A DNA stretch of 64,000 bases, taken from positions 1 to 64,000 of the forward strand of contig JAKANO010000002.1 of assembly GCA_021812385.1 (NCBI GenBank). The letters are read 5' to 3'. Below the pieces are notes generated by a model. It made no database searches, was not told the origin of the DNA, and worked only from the letters and a program-made list of their open reading frames with translations. The DNA is from Pseudomonadota bacterium (lineage in GTDB: Bacteria; Pseudomonadota; Gammaproteobacteria; Burkholderiales; Thiobacteraceae). Shown in pieces: positions 40,173-48,349 of the stretch. Position 1 is the stretch's first letter; every line of letters begins with the position of its first letter. Both the position numbers and the translations under genes were made by a program.

Positions 40173-41300
40173 ATGAGCAAAACCAAGTTCTCTTCCAGCC
40201 GGCGGACAGTAATCAAGTCAGCCGGTGCCGCGGCCATCTATGCCGCGTTCGGGCCACTGGCTTTTCGCGACGCCCAAGCTGCCAGCAAACTAACCGTCGG
40301 TGTCATTTATGTTGGGCCGCGTGATGACTTTGGTTATAACCAGGCGCAGGCGCAAGCTGCCGGTATCCTCAAAAAGATGCCAAGCCTGAACGTCGTTGAC
40401 GAAGAAAAAGTACCCGAGACCATTGCCGTTCAAAAAACCATGGAAGCCATGATCGAACAGGATGGCGCAAAACTGATTTTCGCAACATCCTTTGGCTACT
40501 TCGACCCGCATGTTCTGAAAATGGCAGCCAAGTACCCGGATGTTCGCTTTGCCCACTGCGGGGGCTTATGGACCGCAGGCAAGCACCCCAAAAATGTGGG
40601 CAGCTTTTTTGGATACATCGATGAATGCCAATACCTCAACGGCGTCGTCGCAGCGCATGCCAGCAAAACCAAAAAACTCGGCTTCATCGCCGCCAAACCC
40701 ATTCCCCAGGTATTGCGCAATATTAATGCGTTCACCCTGGGCGCCCAGTCCGTCGACCCGGCCTTCACCACCCGCGTTATTTTTACCGGCGACTGGTCGC
40801 TCCCCGTCAAGGAAGCCGAAGCAGCCAACAGCCTGATTGATCAAGGCTGTGACGTGCTGACCTGTCACGTCGACGGCCCGAAAGTCATCGTGGAAACCGC
40901 GGAGAAACGCGGCGTGTACTCCTGCGGCTACCACGCAAACCAAGCAGCCCTAGCGCCCAAAGGATACTTAACCGGCGCCGAATGGGATTGGGCTACACCC
41001 TACAAGCTGTTGGTCGATGCAGCGCTCACCGGCAAGCCCATGATTAATTTCCTGCGCGGCGGATTGAAGGAAGGCTTCGTCAAAATGAGCCCCTATGGGC
41101 CCGCGGTGTCGGCTAAGGCGAAAAAAGTCGCCGATGCGGACAAGGCCAAGATGGTCAAGGGCGATTTCGTCATTTTCAAAGGCCCGATCAAAGACAACGC
41201 CGGCAAAACCGTGATTGCCGCCGGCACCAGCCTGAAACAGCAGGACCCAATCCTGGAACAAATGAACTATCTCGTCGCGGGGGTGATCGGCAAAGCCTGA
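40173..41300 (+). CDS. BMP-family ABC transporter substrate-binding protein
   Basis: Protein of 375 aa from the ATG at 40173, with aaggag ten bases upstream. The N-terminus carries a twin-arginine motif (SSRRTVIKSAGAAAIYAAFG) and no lipobox Cys, so it is likely a soluble periplasmic Tat substrate; most BMP proteins are lipoproteins. The mature part begins KLTVGVIYVGPRDDFGYN and has FATSFGYFDPHVLKMA and HCGGLWTAGKHPKNVGSFFG, the BMP (Med/PnrA) pattern. BMP proteins bind nucleosides, nucleobases or related ureides. The gene context suggests a urea-oligomer-type ligand. Confidence 0.85.
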   Translation: MSKTKFSSSRRTVIKSAGAAAIYAAFGPLAFRDAQAASKLTVGVIYVGPRDDFGYNQAQAQAAGILKKMPSLNVVDEEKVPETIAVQKTMEAMIEQDGAKLIFATSFGYFDPHVLKMAAKYPDVRFAHCGGLWTAGKHPKNVGSFFGYIDECQYLNGVVAAHASKTKKLGFIAAKPIPQVLRNINAFTLGAQSVDPAFTTRVIFTGDWSLPVKEAEAANSLIDQGCDVLTCHVDGPKVIVETAEKRGVYSCGYHANQAALAPKGYLTGAEWDWATPYKLLVDAALTGKPMINFLRGGLKEGFVKMSPYGPAVSAKAKKVADADKAKMVKGDFVIFKGPIKDNAGKTVIAAGTSLKQQDPILEQMNYLVAGVIGKA

Positions 41301-41306
41301 GTACAG

Positions 41307-41326
41307 CGGCCGGCGCTAGCCGGCCG
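41307..41326 (+). other. GC-rich hairpin after the binding-protein gene
   Basis: Perfect 8-bp stem cggccggc / gccggccg with a gcta loop, six bases after the stop. There is no T run, so the operon can read through. It probably protects the upstream mRNA and allows more binding protein than permease, as in other ABC operons. Confidence 0.65.
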
Positions 41327-41349
41327 TTCATCAGCTACAACTCCCGATA

Positions 41350-42456
41350 ATGCTTATGCTTACGAAACGCTTGGATCGCTGGCTGCCACTCATGGAATCC
41401 GTGGGTATTCCGATCGCGGCTCTGCTGCTCGCCATGCTGATCTTCGCAATCTTTGTGGCGATTATCGGTCAGTCGCCTGCCACGGTGTTTTATTTACTGT
41501 ATCAAGGCGGATTCGGCTCCGCATTCGCTTGGCAAAACTCATTGCTCCGCGCCGCGCCTTTAATCCTCACCGGCTTGGCCGTTGCCATTCCGGCGCAGGC
41601 CGGCATGGTCATCATCGGTGGCGAAGGCGCGCTGGCCTTGGGTGCGCTCGCAGGTGCGGTCGCGGGCGTGGCCTTGTCCGGCTTGCCGCCACATGGCGTA
41701 CAAGCAGGCATTTTATTCGCCGGCATGCTCGGCGGTGGCGTATGGATCGGCCTGTCCGGATGGCTGCGCCACTATCGCGGCGTGAACGAAACCATCAGCA
41801 GCCTGTTGCTCTCCTATATCGGCATCGCGCTTCTAAATCATTTCGTGGAAGGTCCGCTGAAGGATCCCGCCAGCCTGAATAAACCATCAACACGTCCGAT
41901 TGGCGACGTCAACATGATCGGCAATTTACCCGGCATGGAGGTGCACTACGGCCTCTTGTTCGGCGCTTTGTTTGCACTCGTGACGTGGATCGCCCTGCGC
42001 TTTACCACTATCGGATTTTCCCTGCGTATCGTTGGCGGCAATCCGCGCGCCGCGCAAATGGCGGGCCTGCGCGTTGGCTGGTGGGTGGTCGGTGCCGCTG
42101 CCATGGGCGGTGCGGCAGCCGGCATGGCCGGCGCCATTGAGGTGGCTGCGGTACAAGGCGCTGCCAATGCGTCGGTTCTTGCGGGTTATGGCTACGCTGG
42201 CATTCTCGTGGCGTTTATCGCGCGCCAAAATCCGCTAGCGGTCATCCCCGTCGCCATTTTACTCGGCGGCATCAATGCAGCGGGCGGCATACTGCAACGC
42301 CGGCTCGATATGCCGGATGCCACGGTACTGGTGTTGCAGGGAATTGCCTTCGTGGTGATCATCGCCAGCGAAACGCTGAGCGGTCGCTTGCGCGTTTGGC
42401 GCTCGACCCCTGCGCCTGTCAAGCCGGCAATACCTGCAACAGGCGCAAGCGTATGA
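41350..42456 (+). CDS. BMP-type ABC transporter permease 1
   Basis: Protein of 368 aa with about nine hydrophobic segments, including PAQAGMVIIGGEGALALGAL and the cytoplasmic-loop motif GGNPRAAQMAGLRVGW, typical of the BPD_transp_2 (YufP/NupP) permeases that partner BMP proteins. It forms half of the inner-membrane channel. The next permease gene starts within its stop codon (ATGA). Confidence 0.87.
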   Translation: MLMLTKRLDRWLPLMESVGIPIAALLLAMLIFAIFVAIIGQSPATVFYLLYQGGFGSAFAWQNSLLRAAPLILTGLAVAIPAQAGMVIIGGEGALALGALAGAVAGVALSGLPPHGVQAGILFAGMLGGGVWIGLSGWLRHYRGVNETISSLLLSYIGIALLNHFVEGPLKDPASLNKPSTRPIGDVNMIGNLPGMEVHYGLLFGALFALVTWIALRFTTIGFSLRIVGGNPRAAQMAGLRVGWWVVGAAAMGGAAAGMAGAIEVAAVQGAANASVLAGYGYAGILVAFIARQNPLAVIPVAILLGGINAAGGILQRRLDMPDATVLVLQGIAFVVIIASETLSGRLRVWRSTPAPVKPAIPATGASV

Positions 42457-43388
42457 GTACTGCCGGCGCCACGATAGGATGGTGGGGCGTGCCGCTTGCG
42501 GTGCTCGCCGGGGCTATCCGCGTGAGCACGCCCTATTTGCTCGTCAGCCTGGGGGAATGCATCACCGAAAAATCGGGCCGGATTAATCTAGGCCTCGAAG
42601 GCGTACTCATCATGGGCGCAATGGCAGGCTATGCCACCGCGTTCGCCACCGGATCACCTTGGGCTGGCGTCTTGGCCGCAGGACTGGTGGGGGCTGTATT
42701 TGGCTTGCTGCATGGCCTGTTGTGCAGCCTGAAGCGGGTGAACGATATCGCGATCGGTATCAGCATCATGCTGCTGGGTACGGGGCTCGCATTTTTTCTG
42801 GGCAAACCCTTTGTACAACCCCAGGCACCGATGCTCTCGTCGATTTCGTTTGGGTTTTGGAGCGATTCGACACAAATTCAATCCGCGCTGCAAATCAATC
42901 CGCTGTTTATTCTTGGCGCCGTTTTAGCCTTCGCACTGCATTTTGCATTTCGCCATACCCGATTGGGACTGCAAGTGCGCATCGTCGGCGATAGCGAAGA
43001 CGCCGCGCGTGCGCTGGGCTACCCGGTATTGCCGACACGCATCGTCGCTACGGTCGTCGGCGGTTTTCTCGCAGGAGTCGGCGGCGCTTTTCTCTCACTT
43101 TACTATCCCGGCAGTTGGAATGAAGGGCTGTCTTCAGGGCAAGGCATTATCGCCGTGGCGCTGGTGATCTTTGCGCGCTGGGAACCGCTGCGCTGCCTTT
43201 GGGCTTCGCTGTTATTTGGCGGCGCCAGCGCCTTAGGGCCTGCGCTGCAAGCGATGGGCGTCAGCTCTGGTTATTATTTATTTAACGCAGCGCCCTACGC
43301 GTTGACGCTGGGCATCCTGATTGCAAGCTGGACGCCGAATCGAGCGCTCAGCGGCGCACCGGGTGAATTGAGCCTGGTAAGACAATAA
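42453..43388 (+). CDS. BMP-type ABC transporter permease 2
   Basis: Protein of 311 aa from the ATG at 42453, overlapping the previous stop. Hydrophobic throughout, with SLGECITEKSGRINLGLEGV and the loop VGDSEDAARALGYP that are typical of the YufQ/NupQ permease partner. With permease 1 it makes the heterodimeric channel of the importer. Confidence 0.87.
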   Translation: MSTAGATIGWWGVPLAVLAGAIRVSTPYLLVSLGECITEKSGRINLGLEGVLIMGAMAGYATAFATGSPWAGVLAAGLVGAVFGLLHGLLCSLKRVNDIAIGISIMLLGTGLAFFLGKPFVQPQAPMLSSISFGFWSDSTQIQSALQINPLFILGAVLAFALHFAFRHTRLGLQVRIVGDSEDAARALGYPVLPTRIVATVVGGFLAGVGGAFLSLYYPGSWNEGLSSGQGIIAVALVIFARWEPLRCLWASLLFGGASALGPALQAMGVSSGYYLFNAAPYALTLGILIASWTPNRALSGAPGELSLVRQ

Positions 43389-43400
43389 ACGCATAAGCTT

Positions 43401-44087
43401 ATGACCGAACATTACATCCACGCCGCCCCCTACCCATGGCCTTTCGATGGTGCGCTTGAAGCAGAAAATACCGCTTTGATCGTCATCGACATGCAGATTG
43501 ATTTTTGCGGGCACGGCGGTTATGTCGATACGATGGGCTACGATATTGCGCTCACACGCGCACCCATTCCGGCCATTAAATCCTTGCTGGATGCGCTGCG
43601 CGCCAAAGGTTTTCTGGTGATTCACACGCGCGAGGGACACCGCCCAGACCTTGCGGATTTGCCCGAGAATAAACGCTGGCGTTCACGCCGCATCGGCGCC
43701 GGAATTGGCGATCCGGGGCCCTGCGGCCGCGTGCTGGTGCGGGGCGAACCGGGCTGGGAAATTATTCCGGAACTTCGCCCCTTGCCGGGCGAAGTGGTCA
43801 TCGACAAACCCGGCAAAGGCTCGTTCTACGCCACCGATCTGGAACTCGTTTTGCGCACGCGCGGCATTCGCAATCTGATCTTGACCGGCATCACCACCGA
43901 CGTTTGCGTGCACACCACCATGCGCGACGCAAACGATCGCGGCTTCGAATGCTTGCTGGTGGAGGACGCCTGCGCGGCGACCGATCAGAGCAATCACCTG
44001 GCCGCGTTACAAATGGTCAAAATGCAGGGCGGCGTTTTCGGGGCGGTGGCGCCGAGCAGCGCCGTATTGCAAGGCATCAGCCCATGA
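43401..44087 (+). CDS. biuH: BiuH-like biuret amidohydrolase (isochorismatase-like hydrolase)
   Basis: Protein of 228 aa. The catalytic triad of BiuH (D36, K142, C175 in Rhizobium leguminosarum numbering) appears as D30, K136 and C169, a constant offset of six. The sequence also shares long BiuH-like stretches such as [13 protein letters not shown] and [13 protein letters not shown], as I recall that protein. BiuH converts biuret to allophanate and ammonia in the cytosol. The closely related triuret hydrolase TrtA cannot be excluded from sequence alone. It lies between the permease and ATPase genes, so uptake and first hydrolysis are co-expressed. Confidence 0.75.
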   Translation: MTEHYIHAAPYPWPFDGALEAENTALIVIDMQIDFCGHGGYVDTMGYDIALTRAPIPAIKSLLDALRAKGFLVIHTREGHRPDLADLPENKRWRSRRIGAGIGDPGPCGRVLVRGEPGWEIIPELRPLPGEVVIDKPGKGSFYATDLELVLRTRGIRNLILTGITTDVCVHTTMRDANDRGFECLLVEDACAATDQSNHLAALQMVKMQGGVFGAVAPSSAVLQGISP

Positions 44088-45652
44088 AGCCGATCGAATT
44101 GCTACAGCCCGCCAGCGGTGCGCTGGATCTCGAAATCCTAGGCCTGAGCAAGCACTTTGGCGACGTCGCCGCGCTCGACGATGTTTCCTTGCACATCCCC
44201 GCGGGCAGTTTCCATGCCTTGCTGGGCGAGAACGGCGCGGGCAAATCCACGCTGGTCAAATGCCTTGTCGGGTACTACACCGCGGACAAAGGCACCGTGC
44301 TGGTGGATCAGCGGGAAGTCGAGATTCCCACCCCGCGTGAAGCCTCCAAGCTTGGCATCGGCATGGTGTACCAGCACTTCACCTTGGTGCCCAGCATGAC
44401 CGTGGCGGAAAATCTGGTGATCGCGCGCGGCGCTTTGCCCGCCTTGCTAAACTGGCGTGAAGAACGCGCACGACTGGCCGCTTTCATGGAGACCTTGCCG
44501 TTCAAGCTTCCCCTGGATAAGCCCGCAGGCGGGCTGGCCGCTGGTGAGAAACAAAAAGTCGAAATCATCAAGCAGCTCTACCTGCAACGCCGCTTGCTGA
44601 TTCTGGATGAACCCACCTCGGTTTTGACGCTAGACGAAGCGGACGAGGCACTCGGTCTGATCAAACAACTCGCACGCAACCAGCAATTGAGCGTATTGAT
44701 CATTACCCATAAATTTCGTGAAGTGAGCGCCTATGCAGATGCTGTAACGGTGCTGCGCCGCGGCCGCTATGCCGGTCATGGCAAGGTTGCGGAACTCACG
44801 GTCGATCAAATGGCGGAAATGATGGTTGGCAGCGCAGTCGCGCGTGACGCAGCGCCACGCGCAAACCGCCCGGCGATCCCGGAAGGAGCAGCGCGTCTGC
44901 GCATACAGCAGCTCACGGCGCTGGGGGATCATGGCTTGCCGGTACTCAAGAATATTGACCTCAGCGTCTATCCCGGCGAAATCCTCGGCATCGCCGGGGT
45001 GTCAGGCAATGGACAGAAAGCCTTGATCGAGGTACTCATCGGGCAACGTGAAAAATCCGGCGGCAAGGTACAAGTCCATGGGAAAGACTACAGCGGGCGA
45101 CGCGCCGAATTGGCACTGTGCAAAGTAAACAGCCTGCCAGAAGAGCCGCTGCGCAATGCGTGCGTGGGCAACCTATCCGTGGCCGACAATCTGGCGTTGC
45201 GCAACTACGACCAGCCGCCACTAGCACGCTCCGGATGGATAAATTGGCGCGCCTTGCGCGCGCAGGCTAAAACTTACGTGGAAAACTTCCGCATTAAAAC
45301 CGATGGCATCGATGCAAAAATTCAAACGCTGTCGGGCGGCAACGTGCAGCGCGCCGTACTCGCACGCGAACTATCGCACCCAGTGGATTTATTGATTGTG
45401 GCCAACCCCGTCTTCGGTCTCGACTTCAATGCCGTCGCTGAAACACACAGCCGCTTGCTCGCGGCACGCGCACAGGGCACAGCCATTCTGCTCGTCAGCG
45501 AGGACCTGGACGAACTCTTGGAATTGTCGGATCGGATCGTGGTCATGAGCGAGGGAGAAATTGTGTTTGAAGTCGATGCTGCGCATGCCGACATCCGCGA
45601 ATTAGGCCGCCACATGGCAGGCAGCCATGCACTGGCGGAGGCGACAGCATGA
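44084..45652 (+). CDS. BMP-type ABC transporter, double ATP-binding protein
   Basis: Protein of 522 aa from the ATG at 44084, overlapping the stop of the hydrolase gene. Two ABC cassettes: the first with Walker [10 protein letters not shown] and Walker [12 protein letters not shown]; the second with [12 protein letters not shown] (degenerate Walker A) and [14 protein letters not shown], as in YufO/NupO and RbsA-type ATPases. The weakened second site is normal for this class. It powers import through the two permeases. Confidence 0.88.
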   Translation: MKPIELLQPASGALDLEILGLSKHFGDVAALDDVSLHIPAGSFHALLGENGAGKSTLVKCLVGYYTADKGTVLVDQREVEIPTPREASKLGIGMVYQHFTLVPSMTVAENLVIARGALPALLNWREERARLAAFMETLPFKLPLDKPAGGLAAGEKQKVEIIKQLYLQRRLLILDEPTSVLTLDEADEALGLIKQLARNQQLSVLIITHKFREVSAYADAVTVLRRGRYAGHGKVAELTVDQMAEMMVGSAVARDAAPRANRPAIPEGAARLRIQQLTALGDHGLPVLKNIDLSVYPGEILGIAGVSGNGQKALIEVLIGQREKSGGKVQVHGKDYSGRRAELALCKVNSLPEEPLRNACVGNLSVADNLALRNYDQPPLARSGWINWRALRAQAKTYVENFRIKTDGIDAKIQTLSGGNVQRAVLARELSHPVDLLIVANPVFGLDFNAVAETHSRLLAARAQGTAILLVSEDLDELLELSDRIVVMSEGEIVFEVDAAHADIRELGRHMAGSHALAEATA

Positions 45653-46350
45653 GTACGCCTGCCACAGCGGTGCAATGGCTGGATGTCGCCGCAGCGCCCT
45701 ATCCATTCCGCCTCCCGCTGCAACATACCGCCCTCATCATGATCGATATGCAGCGCGACTTTATTCTGCCCGGCGGCTTCGGAGAAACTTTGGGCAATGA
45801 TGTGGCGCGCTTGGCCGACGCGGTCAAAGTCGCGCGAGGCTTGCTGGATTGGTGCCGTCATCTCGGCATCAGCGTGTTCCACACCAAGGAAGCCCATGCA
45901 GCGGATCTATCGGACTGTCCAACGGCTAAACGCAATCGCGGCGCACCAGCGCTACGCATCGGCGACCCAGGCCCCATGGGGCGGATTTTGATCGACGGTG
46001 AAGCGGGCAGCGATTTCGTTCCGGAGCTCGCCCCGCTCCCCGGCGAAACGGTGATTGTGAAGCCTGGCAAAGGCGCGTTCTACGCGACCGCGCTGGGCGA
46101 TCTGTTGCGCGCTACAGACATTACCCACTTGCTGCTGGCCGGCGTGACCACCGAAGTCTGCGTGCAAACCACCATGCGCGAAGCCAACGACCGGGGCTAC
46201 GAATGCTTATTGATCGAGGATGCCACGGAAAGTTATTTTCCCGAATTCAAAGCGGCAACGCTTGCGATGATCCGCGCCCAGGGCGGCATCGTCGGATGGA
46301 CCGCGCCGCTCTCGGCTTTTCTAACTGCAACGGAGAAAGCCCCATGGTGA
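45649..46350 (+). CDS. Second isochorismatase-like cysteine hydrolase (candidate triuret hydrolase)
   Basis: Protein of 233 aa, a distant paralogue of the product at 43401. The triad is intact: D33 (MIDMQRDF), K138 ([12 protein letters not shown]), C171 (TTEVCVQT). It lacks the BiuH REGHRPDL block and has [12 protein letters not shown] instead, so the substrate differs. Relatives often sit beside atzG-atzE-atzH. Candidates are a triuret hydrolase (TrtA type, giving carboxybiuret) or a ureido-acid amidohydrolase like RutB; neither is shown. It overlaps the ATPase stop by four bases and atzG by seven. Confidence 0.75.
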   Translation: MSTPATAVQWLDVAAAPYPFRLPLQHTALIMIDMQRDFILPGGFGETLGNDVARLADAVKVARGLLDWCRHLGISVFHTKEAHAADLSDCPTAKRNRGAPALRIGDPGPMGRILIDGEAGSDFVPELAPLPGETVIVKPGKGAFYATALGDLLRATDITHLLLAGVTTEVCVQTTMREANDRGYECLLIEDATESYFPEFKAATLAMIRAQGGIVGWTAPLSAFLTATEKAPW

Positions 46351-46550
46351 ATGACAAAGACATCGCGGAATATGTCCAGGCGGCGCTAGCGCTACAAGAC
46401 CTGCACCTGGATATGGCACGCCAAGCAGCGGTTACGGAGCAGTTCCGATTACTCACCGAGAAAGCCCAAAGTTTTATGCAGCAAGCCTTGCCGGACGAAG
46501 AAGCAGCGGAAGAAGCAGCGGAAGAAGCAGCGGCGGTATATCGACTATGA
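46344..46550 (+). CDS. atzG: AtzG, small subunit of the AtzE amidase
   Basis: Protein of 68 aa, a GatC-like helical protein of the AtzG/DUF4089 type: [18 protein letters not shown] followed by a helix. AtzG stabilises AtzE and completes its complex. The C-terminus carries three near-identical 12-base units (46497-46532) that encode repeats of EEAA, probably from replication slippage, so the tail differs from the usual AtzG end. The next gene starts within its stop codon. Confidence 0.82.
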   Translation: MVNDKDIAEYVQAALALQDLHLDMARQAAVTEQFRLLTEKAQSFMQQALPDEEAAEEAAEEAAAVYRL

Positions 46551-47944
46551 GCGCTTTACCCACGACAGCCTTGGACCTCATCAAAGCATTTACCAGCGGC
46601 AAGCTTTCCGCAGTGGAGATAGCCAGCGCTACCCTCGGGCGTATCGATGACAGCCATCCAGCCTTGAATGCGTTCATCGATATCACGCGCGAACGCATGC
46701 TGGCTGAAGCCATGCATTTGGATCAAGCGCGCAGCAGGGCTGAAAGCCTTCCCGCACTGGCCGCGGTGCCGTACGCGGTGAAGAATTTGTTTGACGTAGA
46801 GGGTCTCACGACCATCGCAGGCGCCAGAATGCTGGCGCACAATCCCGCTGCCAAACGTGACGCGGTGCTGGTGGAAAGAATGCGCAATGCCGGCGGGCTA
46901 CTGGCCGGCACACTGAACATGGACGCGCTGGCGTATGGCTTTACCACTGAAAATACGCACTATGGCGCAACGCATAATCCGCATGATCTCACGCGCAGCG
47001 CCGGCGGATCATCGGGAGGCTCGGCGGCCGCCGTTGCCGCCGGGCTCGTGCCCATCGCCTTAGGCAGCGATACCAATGGATCGATTCGGGTGCCGGCTTC
47101 CTTGTGCGGCATCTTCGGCCTCAAACCCACCTATGGGCGTTTGCCGCGTAGCGGTACTTATCCATTTGTTTCCAGCTTCGATCACTTGGGGCCATTCGCC
47201 GCCACCGCGCAAGACCTCGCGCTCGCCTATGACTACCTGCAAGGCCCCGACGTAAAGGATCCCGCCTGCGCGCAACATCCCGTCCAGCCGGCATCGACCT
47301 ATCTCAAGCTCGGCGTCAAAAATCTGCGGGTTGCGCGTCTCACGGGTTATTTTGACGAACAAGCTGGCGAGGTCGCGCGCATGGCGTCGCGAGTCGCGGC
47401 GCAAGCGCTGGGTGCCAGCGATGAGATTGCCATTGCGGGCGTGGCGGAAGCGCGTGCGGCGGCCTTTGTCATGACCGCTGCCGAAGGCGGCAGCCTGCAT
47501 CTGGATGCCTTGCGGCAACACGCCGAAGAATTCGAGCCTCTATCACGCGATCGGCTGCTTGCGGGCGCGCTGGTGCCGGCCGATTGGATACGTCGCGCGC
47601 AAGCTTATCGTCGCGTATTTCTGCATCGATTATTAGCGCTGTTCGAACACTATGATCTATTGGTCGCCCCGGCGACGCCGGTGACCGCGCCGGTATTGGG
47701 ACAAACTGAAATTCAAATCGGCAATCGCATGCTGCCAACCCGGCCCAATATGGGATTGCTCACGCAACCGCTATCGTTCATTGGCCTACCGGTGGCTGTC
47801 GCCCCACTCTGGCCAAGCGGCGAGCTGCCCATCGGGGTGCAGCTGATCGCCCCGCCCTGGCGCGAGGATCTGTGCTTGCGTGCAGCTCAGGCGCTCGAAA
47901 AACAAGGCATTGCATCCAGCCGAATTTCTGCGGAGATAGCATGA
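46547..47944 (+). CDS. atzE: AtzE, 1-carboxybiuret hydrolase (amidase signature)
   Basis: Protein of 465 aa. The Ser-cisSer-Lys set of amidase-signature enzymes is K79 (PYAVKNLFD), S155 (SAGGSSGGS) and S179 (DTNGSIRVP). In Pseudomonas ADP, AtzE with AtzG deaminates 1-carboxybiuret to 1,3-dicarboxyurea. The adjacent atzG and atzH, both coupled by stop-start overlaps, distinguish it from a GatA subunit. AtzD, which would make carboxybiuret from cyanuric acid, is absent. Confidence 0.85.
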   Translation: MSALPTTALDLIKAFTSGKLSAVEIASATLGRIDDSHPALNAFIDITRERMLAEAMHLDQARSRAESLPALAAVPYAVKNLFDVEGLTTIAGARMLAHNPAAKRDAVLVERMRNAGGLLAGTLNMDALAYGFTTENTHYGATHNPHDLTRSAGGSSGGSAAAVAAGLVPIALGSDTNGSIRVPASLCGIFGLKPTYGRLPRSGTYPFVSSFDHLGPFAATAQDLALAYDYLQGPDVKDPACAQHPVQPASTYLKLGVKNLRVARLTGYFDEQAGEVARMASRVAAQALGASDEIAIAGVAEARAAAFVMTAAEGGSLHLDALRQHAEEFEPLSRDRLLAGALVPADWIRRAQAYRRVFLHRLLALFEHYDLLVAPATPVTAPVLGQTEIQIGNRMLPTRPNMGLLTQPLSFIGLPVAVAPLWPSGELPIGVQLIAPPWREDLCLRAAQALEKQGIASSRISAEIA

Positions 47945-48324
47945 TCGAACCGAGCGCAGTCAATTTACCGCATGTCCAAGACGCCGTTAAAGCGGTATTT
48001 GAAATCTACGAGAATGCACTGACGCAGAACAACTTGGCCATGCTGGATCGCCTGTTCTGGCAGAGTCCATTCGTGATTCGCTTCGGCGCCGGTGAAACCT
48101 TGTATGGCATAGAAGCCATTCGGCATTTTCGACAAGTACGCAATGCCGAGAATCTTGATCGAGCGCTATTCAATACTTCCATCACGACATTCGCAGAAGA
48201 TTTTGCGATCACCACCACAGAGTTTGAACGTGACGGCCAGCCCCGCGGCCGGCAAACCCAAACCTGGGTGCGCTTCACGGATGGCTGGCGCATTGTTTCG
48301 GCCCACATCAGTCATGGCATTTAA
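47941..48324 (+). CDS. atzH: AtzH, 1,3-dicarboxyurea-processing protein (DUF3225)
   Basis: Protein of 127 aa with an NTF2/SnoaL-like pattern. In AtzH of Pseudomonas ADP, Tyr22 and Arg46 are needed for catalysis; here Y23 (FEIYENAL) and R47 (FVIRFGAGE) match with an offset of one. AtzH has been shown to turn 1,3-dicarboxyurea into allophanate, which AtzF uses. The start is the ATG at 47941 inside the atzE stop. Its presence with atzG and atzE is a recurrent trio in Proteobacteria. Confidence 0.85.
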   Translation: MIEPSAVNLPHVQDAVKAVFEIYENALTQNNLAMLDRLFWQSPFVIRFGAGETLYGIEAIRHFRQVRNAENLDRALFNTSITTFAEDFAITTTEFERDGQPRGRQTQTWVRFTDGWRIVSAHISHGI

Positions 48325-48349
48325 CCGACCCGCAATAAAAAACTACGAA

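Noticed and set aside
46547..47944. GatA subunit of the Glu-tRNA amidotransferase
   Set aside because: No gatB nearby, and the small partner and downstream gene are AtzG and AtzH types.
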